In this document: positions 1-8,871 of the stretch, in pieces
Numbering within the stretch: the first letter of the stretch is position 1
How the letters are laid out: every line of letters begins with the position of its first letter
Assembly: GCA_028641055.1 (NCBI GenBank)
Contig: CM054060.1
Location: 240,650,833-240,714,832 of the forward strand
Source: Alopecurus myosuroides
Lineage: Eukaryota; Streptophyta; Magnoliopsida; Poales; Poaceae
Direction: 5' to 3'
Length of the DNA: 64,000 nt
Translations under genes and position numbers: made by a program
The notes under the pieces: model-generated
The model's input: only the letters and a program-made list of their open reading frames with translations
The model's database searches: none
Told to the model about the DNA's origin: nothing

Positions 1-1249
1 GGCATTTTACTGCCGTGAGGTAGTCGCTTAACCACTGGGAGGGCTCAAGTGAGCCATCGTATTTTGTCACCTCCGAGCTGAGCTTGAATCTCTTGGGTAG
101 AGGCGCTTCGCGAATACTGCGAGCAAAGCAAAGTGCTCCGCAAGTTTCGTCGTCCGAAGACCCGGATGAGGAGCGTTCGCGGTACCGTGAGGCCCTTGCT
201 TTATCCACTTTCTTCTGGGCGAGATCGGATCGCGCGTCGTACCCGGACCGGTCGCGGTCGCTATCTTTTCTTGGTTCTTTGCTTCTTTTTCTCGAGCGGC
301 TGCTGTGATGCCGCGAATCTTTGTCTCTCGGGCTGTCTTCGCTGCTGCTTCGGCTGTCGCCGCGGCGCCGGGCTTCTTTTCCGCGGCCACGACGTGGCGA
401 TTTATCCTTTCTTGGAGAGGAGCTCCTATGCCTGCGGGGCGCGTCTTTGTCTTTGTCCTTCTCTTGTCGCGCCTTCTCCAGTTGTTCCTTGCGATCTTGG
501 GAGGCGAGCCTTGCGGCGGCCAGCCCTAAACCTTTGCGGATGTGCTTGTATTGTTCCACCCGAGGATCGCTGTCCGTTGGTTGGTTCATCTGCATGTAGG
601 TGGCCGCGGCTAGAATTGCGGCGGCTGGAGTTTGCGGGTAGACGTTCCCGTCGTCGTCAACCCTCATGAAAGAAGATGTGGTGGACCTGTGGGTCCCAGC
701 CATGGATTCGTGGTCCCTTGTTGATGCTGCGGGTCCTTTTCCCACGGGTCGGGTACCGACCGAAGGGGCAAGGGACAGCTCGGCTCGACGTAGGCTTGAC
801 TCATCCGCCGCTCTCTTGCGGCGGGCTAGATCTGCTCGGGCGTCCTTGATGTTTGAGGCCGCTCTCACTAGGTGATAGTGGTAGGCGGTTAGGTCTTCTT
901 GCGTGGCACCTGCTGCGGGTGGTTGACTCTTTCGCATGGATTCCTTTGCTCTTTTCCAGGCTTCCCGCGAGACGCCGATTAGATCGCGCTCGGTTGCGCT
1001 ATATTCAGTTTCCGAGGGCTGTTCCGATCCTGCCATGCAGACTTGGGCCAGTTGTGGCCCGTGTGTCCTAGGCGTAGATCGGGAGGTTCTTTGCACCCGA
1101 GAGGGTTCCTCTGTCGAAAGTGCGTGGTAGTCGATCGCGTTGAAGCGGATGGACTCGCCGCTTTTCTCCACATGGAAGCGCGAGTTGACGGCTCCAGATT
1201 CGGGTTCAGATTCATCCGAGAAGTGGAGGATCCCGTCTCGGTTTGCCAT
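1..1249 (-). CDS. gag: Gag polyprotein of Tat-A (partial, runs off window)
   Basis: This is the structural capsid/nucleocapsid precursor of an LTR retrotransposon, acting in cytoplasmic virus-like particles. The minus-strand frame from the ATG at 1249-1247 (protein begins MANRDGILHF) has no stop to base 1. In order it shows an acidic N-terminus, a helical block near residues 80-140 (contains GVSREAWKRAKESMRKSQPP), a Lys-rich stretch, an Arg/Ser/Asp-rich linker near residues 270-370, and the start of the capsid-like domain (KRFKLSSEVTKYDGSLEPSQ). The same frame stays open upstream through the PBS into the LTR, to another ATG near 1531, so the start is uncertain; I chose 1249 as the first Met inside the internal region followed by family-like sequence. 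No premature stop is present, unlike most coding regions here. Confidence 0.8.
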   Translation of the reverse strand, partial: MANRDGILHFSDESEPESGAVNSRFHVEKSGESIRFNAIDYHALSTEEPSRVQRTSRSTPRTHGPQLAQVCMAGSEQPSETEYSATERDLIGVSREAWKRAKESMRKSQPPAAGATQEDLTAYHYHLVRAASNIKDARADLARRKRAADESSLRRAELSLAPSVGTRPVGKGPAASTRDHESMAGTHRSTTSSFMRVDDDGNVYPQTPAAAILAAATYMQMNQPTDSDPRVEQYKHIRKGLGLAAARLASQDRKEQLEKARQEKDKDKDAPRRHRSSSPRKDKSPRRGRGKEARRRGDSRSSSEDSPRDKDSRHHSSRSRKRSKEPRKDSDRDRSGYDARSDLAQKKVDKARASRYRERSSSGSSDDETCGALCFARSIREAPLPKRFKLSSEVTKYDGSLEPSQWLSDYLTAVKC

Positions 1250-1441
1250 GAAGTTAAAGCTTCCGAACGTCAAGGTGACGCTCTTCTCCAGATCCTCGAA
1301 TACCGGACGTGATTCCGGCGAGTGAGGCGTGACTATGACGGATCCGATCCGTACAGGATTGTTCGGAGCCGTAGTCGATGGTTTCCAACGGGAGTTGGAT
1401 GTCGATGAAGCCGAAGATGCCGGTGATCCAGCGCCCGCGTT

Positions 1442-1458
1442 CCCCACGGTCGGCGCCA
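1442..1458 (-). other. Primer-binding site of Tat-A
   Basis: On the minus strand the sequence TGGCGCCGACCGTGGGG lies 2 bp inside the LTR end. It begins with TGG, the complement of a tRNA 3' CCA, as expected for the minus-strand primer site of a plant Ty3/gypsy element. It fixes orientation and the inner LTR boundary. Confidence 0.8.
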
Positions 1459-1460
1459 AT

Positions 1461-1951
1461 TGTCGAAGCTCTGGCTCCGCAAATCCCTCAGGTGACCCTA
1501 TCGGGTTTCGACTAGGAGATGTCATAGGCGCTGGTGGAATCGTCGGCTAGACAGGGAGGCGATATTTACCCAGGTTCGGGGCCCTCGAAGAGGTAAAACC
1601 CTTACTCCTGCCTTCTGCTGATCTGTATTAAACGATGAGATCGATTACAGGTGCTCGAATCGAGAGTAGATCTCGAGTTTCAAGGCTTTTGTGGTCGTGC
1701 GGTAATACTTGGTCCTCTCCTTTGAGGCTCTCCTGGCTTTATATAGATAGCCAGGTCTCGAGTCCAACCCGGAGAGGATACAAACCCTAGCTTGAGTTGG
1801 TTACAGTTCCTAACTTAGCCCGCAAGTTGATGCGGGTGGGCTTTTCATGGGCCTTCTAGAGTACTCCAAGGGCGCTTCCTGTTGGGCCTTGGTTAGAAGG
1901 TGCGAGAGGGGGTGCCCTTATTCGTAGGGCCCAGGATCCATGCCTTCGTCA
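1461..1951 (-). repeat. 5' LTR of Tat-A
   Basis: A 491-bp LTR that starts TG and ends CA. It is clearly the same family as the LTR at 25696-26188: shared blocks include TTTACCCAGGTTCGG near 1565, the TATA region and TTAGCCCGCAAG. A minus-strand TATA box lies at about 1737-1746 (CTATATAAAG on that strand) and is the probable Pol II promoter. The PBS abuts the left end, so this is the 5' copy. Confidence 0.85.
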
Positions 1952-2133
1952 ACTAGCAAGGGGCGATGTGACGATGCGCGTCAGGAACGACTCAAGAGTT
2001 GACGTGATCGCCGTTGGCATGCTGTCTCTTCATTTACCTTCAGGATTAATTTTAAACCTCAATAATTGTTATTTGGTGCCTGTGTTGAGCATGAACATTA
2101 TCTCTGGATTTTGTTTGATGCAAAACGGTTATT
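1952..2133 (+). pseudogene. Ty1/copia polyprotein fragment (protease to GAG-pre-integrase region)
   Basis: The plus frame encodes MRVRNDSRVDVIAVGM, then LHLPSGLILNLNNCYLVP, then SMNIISGFCLMQNGY. This is the typical stretch between the copia aspartic protease and the GAG-pre-integrase domain (the LPSGL..L..C..VP...NIIS pattern). It is cut on the left by Tat-A and on the right by a hAT-like terminus at 2134, so it is a relic with no flanking LTRs in view. Confidence 0.7.
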
Positions 2134-2527
2134 CAGTGGCGGATCCAGGGGCGAGCAGGAGCCAGGCCCCCCCCCCCCCTCCCACCCATGCTTCGACACC
2201 CCCCTCCTGCAGCAGGGGCCAGCAGTATATTTACGTTTATAGTCTGCTAATTAGTACGAGCAAAGCCTAATCCTATTCGTATGATATGTATACAGCCAAG
2301 CGACTAGTCTTTCTAATTTGGTGGCCTGCTGAGTTACATGGGCCAAGCCCAAAGCACGTAAGTAGGTAATCCGTGCTATCGATGGATTGATACGCGTATC
2401 ACCGTATTAGGCGCACGATGGACGAACGATCTCATCGACATCCAGCTCCAGGGTTCCGTGTGTGACGCTCCCCAGCCGGACGGGCGCCGCCGCCGCCTCC
2501 GCATTCAAGCTTGTACATAATTTCTAA
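2134..2527. other. hAT-like terminus followed by anonymous sequence
   Basis: CAGTGGCGGATCCAG at 2134-2148 matches the type of terminal inverted repeat common in plant hAT elements, and a C-rich run follows at about 2167-2180. I found no inverted partner downstream, so the element is incomplete or the match is chance. The rest, to 2527, shows no coding signal. Confidence 0.35.
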
Positions 2528-3770
2528 GGGCATCTTCAGTCGTTGCGCCCCCCAGGGCCCAAAACGCCGTCATTTTGGCGCGGCGCCGCCGCGGCGCCAA
2601 ACGACGCTAATCTGGAACCTGGGGGGCAGGCTTCCCAGTCGCCCCCCGAGCCCAACTTTCGGCCCAAAAAACCAGAGATTTGATTCGACGCAAATTTAAA
2701 CTAAAACATAGAAATTTTTATTGATTCGACACAAATTTAAACTAAAACATAGAAAACATTGCGGAAAATTAAAAGCTACGGCGGCGACTACTCTAGGCAT
2801 CGTCGTCCTCCTCGCGGTCGTCGTAGGCTGGCCGGTTGGAGGGGCCAGCTTCACGGTCGTCCTTCGCCACCATGGCGAGCCGCCGCTCCGTCCGGCCTTG
2901 CACCCGCAGCCGGTGCAGCTGCGTCTGCTCGGGCGGTTGCGCCGCTCGCTCTGCAGCGCCACCTGCCGCCGGTCGTCCTCGTACTGCGCGATGAGCGCCA
3001 GCTGCTCGGCCGACGCCGCGTTTTCGGCTCGCTGCCGGTAGGCCTCGCGCTCCGCCGTCTCCCTGCGGTGGGTCTCCAGAGATGCCCGAATGGCGGCAGC
3101 CTCGGCCGCCGCCGCCGCCTGCTCGAGGCCGCCGCGGACTTGGTGGAACGCTTCCTCGTTCCGCGCGGTCTCGAAGGAGAGGTAGGCTGCGTGCTGTTCG
3201 GCCCACACGGGCTGCCTCCTCCGTTCCCTCCTCCAGCGCCGGGCAGCCTGCGCCGGCTGTTGCTCGGGCGCCAGCTCTTCCTAGCGGGCTGCTGCTCGGG
3301 CGCCACCGCTCCCTGCGTCGGCTGCTGCTCGGGCGCCACCTCCTGCGTCGGCTGCTGTTCCTCGGGCCACGCATCCCAGTACAGTGGAGAGTGGCGGCGA
3401 GGCATCGTTGCTAGGTGTATGCGGCGAGAGTGGCGAGAGCGAGCGCGGCGAGGAGGAGGAGGCGAGAATGGGAGAATGGCGAGCGGCGAGCGCCCTTCTT
3501 ATAGCCTGGCGGGCCAGTCACTGCGCCGCGCGTGTCACCGCTGCCGCCCCGTCATTAATCCGGCAGCCTTTGACTGGGGCGCATGCACTGGCCGGCCGCC
3601 ACGCTATTACTCCGGCATCCTTTTGACCGGCGCGAGCGCCGAGAAGATGATCACGGGCGGAGTTTCTGTTCCCGCGTTTTCTCGACGCGTCACTGACAGA
3701 GCTGGCCCGCGCGGGCTGCAGCGCAGTTTCGCCCCCCAAGCCGAACCCAATTTCTTCTCCTAACTACACC
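2528..3770. mobile_element. Possible TIR DNA element carrying a broken ORF
   Basis: At 2528 the sequence GGGCATCTTCAG is preceded by TAA, the target trinucleotide typical of PIF/Harbinger-type elements. GC-rich segments with CGCCCCCC-type motifs occur at about 2640-2650 and again at 3730-3740, bracketing the Ala/Gln-rich pseudogene. No convincing right-hand inverted repeat is visible, so both the right boundary and the class are uncertain. Confidence 0.3.
2790..3405 (-). pseudogene. Frameshifted Ala/Gln-rich coiled-coil ORF
   Basis: From the ATG at 3405 the minus frame reads MPRRHSPLYWDAWPEEQQ, then repeats of a PEQQP motif encoded by a roughly 30-bp DNA repeat (about 3250-3360). Near 3210 the plausible frame shifts into the one encoding WAEQHAAYLSFETARNEEAF and a long Ala/Glu/Arg-rich helix to about 2850. 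I do not recognise a functional domain. Such Ala-rich helical ORFs also occur in cereal transposons, which fits the flanking TIR-like signals. At least one frameshift makes it a pseudogene. The plus-strand ORFs here are GC-rich shadows. Confidence 0.45.
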
Positions 3771-4074
3771 TCTTATGATCGGATTTCTTCTCCTCCTCCG
3801 CGTCCAATTTCTGAAGGTATCAAACTACGGTTTATTTTCTGTGACATGGTAATGCCAATCGTACTTGCTTGTGCTCAATTAGGGGGCGGATAGAGATTTC
3901 TATACCTATCTAGATGAATAGAAAGAACACTATTGCGCTAAAACTTCATAATAAGATTATTAATCGGTAATCCTAGAGCTAAGTTCAACATATAGTTGTA
4001 AAACATGCGTCATGTGGAAGTCTTGCGCAAATTAAAACATGTATCCTAATAACAGGGACGGAGCCAGCTCCTAG
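3771..4074. other. AT-rich sequence without genes
   Basis: I see no ORF. A hAT-like motif, CAGGGACGGAGCCAG, sits at 4053-4067 just left of Tat-B. It is in the same orientation as the motif at 2134, so the two do not form a pair. Confidence 0.5.
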
Positions 4075-4620
4075 TGTCGAGACATCGTAGTAGAGTTCAT
4101 AGACGGGGGTGCCATGAGACTACTGATAGAGACGTGGGGGGACATGGTAGTACGACAACCAGGAACACCAAATTTACCCAGGTTCGGTACGTCGCAACTA
4201 GGTGGCGTTCCTACTCCTGCAATCTCACTAAATCAGGGCTGAAGACTGAAGTATACAAAGTACAATGTGAGTTGGGATTTGCTAACTCGACGAGGATCAA
4301 CTTCTCGGCGAGTTGGCTTCTAGCTAATTGTATGTATCTTTCTTCTCTCCCGTCCGGCTTTATATAGATAGTCGGGTTAGGCCTTACAGAAAGGAAACCT
4401 AGAATACTACGGTAAGTATCTAACTTGGAAAGCAGGAATCCGCCTTCTACTCCAAGCCGCACCACCTGGGCCATGGTCCGGGTTCTTCTAGAATCCGGCT
4501 TCTGCGCGTCAGCTTACTGGGACGCCTAATAGACCGTGATCCATCACCAATCAGGCCACCCTGGTAATCCGGCTCTTTAGGACAATGCCGGATATACCCA
4601 TAATTGGTATATATCCGACA
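4075..4620 (-). repeat. 3' LTR of Tat-B
   Basis: A 546-bp LTR beginning TGTCG and ending CCGACA. Adjacent at 4621-4632 is GTAGCCCCCAAG, the complement of a polypurine tract (CTTGGGGGCTAC), so this is the 3' copy. A minus-strand TATA-like sequence lies at about 4358-4367. It belongs to a different family from Tat-A and Tat-C but shares the block TTTACCCAGGTTCGG at 4173-4187. Confidence 0.85.
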
Positions 4621-4632
4621 GTAGCCCCCAAG

Positions 4633-5008
4633 AAGGATTGAGACTTCATTCTGCCACCTTTCGTCAATTTGCATTTCTTTTCGAGAAATGTTGGCGCCTT
4701 GTCTCGATTCATCTTTTTCCCAAATCATGCTTAACGCGAAACTCGGATTTTGACAGAATCCGGCTTTTTCTTCCACGAGCCTTCGTGGAGAAGGAACTTC
4801 CTAACGTCAGCGATGAATTCGTGTTGACATCACGGACGTTTGGGTTCAGTGTGAAACCCTGAAATGTATCTCTGACAGATTCTCGCGGGAAACGAGGAGA
4901 TAGAAATTATCACCCCGTCCCCTCATTTCCCGGATTTTCTGGGTGTGACACGTGTCAAAGATCTAACGGTCAAAAAAATCGTTGTGGCGCATCTCAACGC
5001 TTTTCCGA
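4633..5008. other. Non-coding stretch between PPT and antisense gene promoter
   Basis: No coding signal is seen on either strand. It probably holds upstream regulatory sequence of the plus-strand gene, whose TATA box follows at 5009. Confidence 0.5.
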
Positions 5009-5018
5009 CTATAAATAG
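5009..5018 (+). promoter_or_regulatory. TATA box of the Tat-B antisense gene
   Basis: CTATAAATAG lies about 167 bp upstream of the ATG at 5185, on the strand opposite to gag-pol. This spacing and context suit a Pol II promoter separate from the LTR. The transcription start is inferred, not seen. Confidence 0.55.
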
Positions 5019-5184
5019 CCGCCCCGGGTTCTCCGGTTTCCCCTTCTGCTCTCACTTCCCCTTCGAGCCCCCAAGCGCCATTGCCTTCGAGCCAAAGCTT
5101 GCAAGAGTGAGCAGAGCTCGTGTGTCCGCACCGTCCCCGGAAAACATCATCGGAGGGTCCGGATCCTCACCGCGCCGCCCAAGT

Positions 5185-8100
5185 ATGGCCACCGGAGATT
5201 CACCGCGTGCCACGGAGGAGAGCTCCGTCGCCCTCGACATCGACGACATAATCAACAACATCGACCCTCAACTGGAATCTCCCGGGCGCGCGACTGCGAG
5301 CGCGCCGGAGGGAAACGCCGGTAACTTGGCTCGCGAGGATCCTCCTCCCGCGGCCGAAAACGCACCATCGTCATCCGTCGCGCCATCTCCGCCCTTCACC
5401 ATCGAGCCAGCGGAAGAGAAAATCACTCTCGGCGGTCAGGAGCTCGCCGCCGCGGGCGTCACCGGAGCGGAGGAAATCTTCAGGAATTGGAGCCATTGTA
5501 ATGTGATTCCATCCCTTCTCCCGTTAATGGAGAAGGAAGGGTATGTTCTCAAGGGGAAATGGCGGTATGAGGAGGACGACTCCGAGCCACTGCCGAACCC
5601 GGAGAAAGGGTTCTCCTTGCCTCTCATATAAATAGAGATATGGGTTTCTCACCTTCTTCCTTTTTCCTCCAGGTCCTTGACCATTACAACATCCAGCCAC
5701 ATAACCTTCCACCAAATTATATTCTCTATCTTACCGGGTTTCAAGCCCTTTTCGAAGGATACTTAGGAATAGAACCTAGGTTAGATTTCTAGCAATACTG
5801 CTTCGCGGTTAAGCGAAACCCTTCTGAGGGCGCTCTCCCAACTTGTGGGACCATTTCCTTCACCCTTCGTAGGTTTAGGGAGGACTGGTTCCCGAAGATA
5901 AAGACCTCGGAATCCGTCAAATTTTGGACGGGTTCCTTCTTCTATCATGAAGATGTCCCGTTTCCTGGAAAGGAGACGGGAATTCCACCTTTCGATAATT
6001 CCACTGCCACCCCCAAGATAATTGGGCTGTGGACGCGGTCCAGACTCTGCGAGCAGATCTGATGAGGATCAAGCGGCGCATAGCCAAACTTGTATCCGCC
6101 TCTCCTCCTCTCACTGGCACAGACACAGTTTTGTGCTGGCTTGGAAGGCGTATTCAGCCATTAGCCCATCGCAGAACACGGCTAATGTGCACATACTATG
6201 GCCCGGAGGACAAGATGAGGACAACGGACAAAGGTTTCGTGAAGAAGGACTTCAAGAAACGGCTGAATGAATTTATCTTTACTCGAGATCAATATGAAGA
6301 AAGCCGAGAAATGTATCATGCTGGGAATCCAGCTCCAAAGGTAATTTTTTTCTTTAGGCAAATTTCTCGCTTTTCACTTTTCTCGGATGTTTTGGTCATA
6401 CCCGGATCTTTGTCCTTTTTGACAACTTACAACTCTTCCTGATTTGGATCTTGCCTCCGACGCTGATTTGGACGCTCTGCGTGCCAAATTTGCTGGTGGG
6501 CGGAAGCGTAAGAAGCCTGCCACCACTCAGGAAGTCATCAATCTTGACGTTGTTCCCGTCGCAACATCCAGGTAAGAATTTCTCAGGTTTTTCTCTTATG
6601 CTTTTTATCGCATGTGTTTTTATTTCTTTCTCGGATTTTTATTTCTCGGATTTTTTTTCTTTTCTTTTCTTTTTCAGCCTTGCTCCTACCACTCTAAAGC
6701 CAAAAGCCCGGAAAAACTATAAGGCAGTTGCTAACAGAGGGGTGCATCCATCTCCTACTGCAGCCCCTGACACCCCAGTTGCCACAGGAGGAGAGAACAT
6801 GGCTGCAAGGGAGGAAGAATACCCTTTGCAGTCCAGCTAGCCCATTGCATCCGAGCCGGATGCGAGGGAAAGGACGGTGCCGGAAATGGGTGGTCCTTCT
6901 CGTGCTTCAGAGGAGGAACCTATCCCAACTTTCGACAAAGAGTTCAAGGTAAAGGAAGAGCCATTTGACGAACATGGATATATGCATCCGTGGGCGACAA
7001 AATACTTCACTCCAGCTCCCTTAATCCGTCCTTGGCCGCAAGGAGGGCTTATTGTTAGGAATAACTTCGTATTTTCACCTCGGTAGGTCATCCAGGACGG
7101 CATTTGCCACGTCGGGATTCTTTTTGTAGACTAGGCAAAAGAGTTCAACGAAAATCTGGCGAACTTGACAAAAATGAGCCAGGTAATATCTCTAGCCCCC
7201 AAGCAATAAGCCAAATGTATACTTTTAACTTAATGCTTTTATCATTACTATGCTTGTTCTTAACTTAAGCATTTTTGTCTCTTTTCCGTGTTTCAGCAAA
7301 CTGCTGAAAACATCAACATGGAAGTTTTCAGTAAACTTACCATAAAAAACAAGGAGGTGAAAACGCTTCGTAACATTCTTGATGATAAGGACGCGGAGCT
7401 GGCATCCGTTCAGCAACAGCTGACCGAATCAGTAGGTAAATTATCTCACTGCTTTCATTCGGAATTTTTTCTAAGTAATTTTCCTAGTTTTTAACTCTTC
7501 CTTTTACTTGCTTTTCAGCTTCTTTGGCGAAAGCCAAACAAATTGCTGAAAATGCCGGCAATGCCGAGAACCTTCGCCCAGAAAACCTGGAACTTCACAA
7601 GCTCACTGTGAAGCTCCAGAAGGACCTGGAGGCCAGTCAACTGGCTGTTGGCATTGCTGAATCTAAAGCCTCCAACCACGCCGAGAAGGACAGAGCCACC
7701 ATCAGGGACCTGGAGAAAGCCCTGGACCAGCGCCTAGAGGAAGGCACGGAGATGGACCGGATTCTCGGTACGTATTTTGACTTTTACCAGATTATTCCTT
7801 TTTTCCCTTCTTCTGTTTTTCTTAACATTGGTTTGTTGATTGAAACAGAAGGTAGCCGCCAACTTACCCGGATCGAAAGAATCCGAGCTTTCGGGAAGGT
7901 CTTCACCCCGCTCAAAGTTGCGGGGATGTTACTTATTAATAAGTACATTCCCGACAAATCAGGAGAGTTCTCGGAAGTTAGTAAACTTTCAGAGGCGATC
8001 ATGGAGGTGGCAAACCGCAAAGAATCTTGGTTCCGCTCTGCGGCTCGTGGTGGTGCGTGCATGGCCCTTGGGCTCATGCGTATGCACTATACCACCGCCA

Positions 8101-8303
8101 AATCTTGGCGCGTGGCGTCAGGTATCCCTCAAGGATACACAGACGCTCAGCGGGCCAGCATCTTTGATGAAATCAAAGGCCACGCCACCAAGATTGCCAA
8201 CATGGTGAGCATCTCCACCTTCTACCCTGAGGAGGAAATTTCGACAACTCCGGAGGAATCTAGCAGCGAGGACGAAGACTCGGATCCCGAAGAAGCTGCT
8301 TGA
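5185..8303 (+). pseudogene. Tat-B antisense multi-exon gene (gypsy-type 'Transposase_28-like' protein), decayed
   Basis: A gene opposite to gag-pol. Exon 1 (5185 to about 6340) starts MATGDSPRATEESS and contains a block with HNLPPN and FEGYLGIEPRLDF, matching LHDLPPN and FCECFLGTRPHWGLW in Tat-C; the pattern is that of the 'putative gypsy type transposon' family found in cereal genomes. A frameshift near 5610 and stops near 5790 and 6060 break it. Likely introns have GT donors at 6341, 6572, 7432 and 7768, and AG acceptors before 6678, 7297, 7519 and 7849; the acceptor before the roughly 6440-6571 exon is unclear. Later exons encode Lys/Glu-rich coiled coil. The final exon ends in an acidic tail, stop at 8301-8303. 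Function is unknown; despite the family label, nothing shows transposase activity. Confidence 0.7.
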
Positions 8304-8871
8304 GTCCTGGGTAGAAGATAGGAAAATAGAAACATTACTATTCTTACAATGTAATACTCATTGTAATGCTATCTATTCTTTTGTGTAAATAAGTACTCCA
8401 CTTTTGCAGTTAAATTTTTAAGTCTTTGCAAGTTTTCCGGGTTTTTATTACTTTATCTTCTAAGTTCTCTGGTTTATATGCTTTAACTGTCCTTAGTGTT
8501 TGAAATGGCTTGATAGTATATAATGTTCATGCCAAGTGACTGGGTATAACCAGTCAGTCAAAACTCGGAAATATGGATCATACTAAAGGAATTTTTACTT
8601 ACTAATTTCAGTGACCCAACATAAAAACTGTCAGATAATACTTAGAGAAAAAGTAAGGAATTTTGTATGAAACTCAGGCACGCAGGCACAATCTGGGTTT
8701 CCTTAAGCCTCCTTAGGTCGAAACTCATTCAGTTTTTTAACTCCGAGCACGCAGGCATAATTCGGGTTAACATTGAGTATTTTGAAAGATCATTGGGAAA
8801 TAGATAAGGAGGATTTATGCTTTGTACTATAATAAACATGTAAAAACATAGATGTATGAATTCCGACAACT
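8304..8871. other. Non-coding spacer between antisense gene and pol
   Basis: AT-rich 3' flank of the antisense gene, probably its 3' UTR and terminator region. An imperfect duplicated motif of about 30 bp containing CACGCAGGCA occurs at about 8675-8700 and 8745-8770. No ORF is visible. Confidence 0.5.

Larger units (their letters stand above)
1..1951 (-). mobile_element. Tat-A: Ty3/gypsy element, 5' end (gag + PBS + 5' LTR)
   Basis: The segment reads, on the minus strand, 5' LTR (1951 to 1461), primer-binding site (1458 to 1442) and an open gag frame running off the left edge. Gag style (Arg/Ser-rich linker, then a KYDGSLEPSQWL-type block) and the LTR shared with Tat-C (25696-26188), whose pol and antisense gene are visible, place it in the Tat-type lineage. 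The 5 bp right of the LTR (1952-1956, ACTAG) would be the target-site duplication, but the partner lies outside the window. The intact gag frame suggests a fairly young copy. Lineage is inferred by similarity to Tat-C. Confidence 0.85.

Noticed and set aside
2759..3763. 334-codon plus-strand ORF and other long ORFs in this GC-rich block
   Set aside because: They overlap the minus-strand Ala/Gln-rich frame, have arginine/alanine/proline bias from GC content, and no family resemblance.
2134..4067. A hAT element bounded by CAGTGGCGGATCCAG and CAGGGACGGAGCCAG
   Set aside because: The two motifs are in direct, not inverted, orientation.
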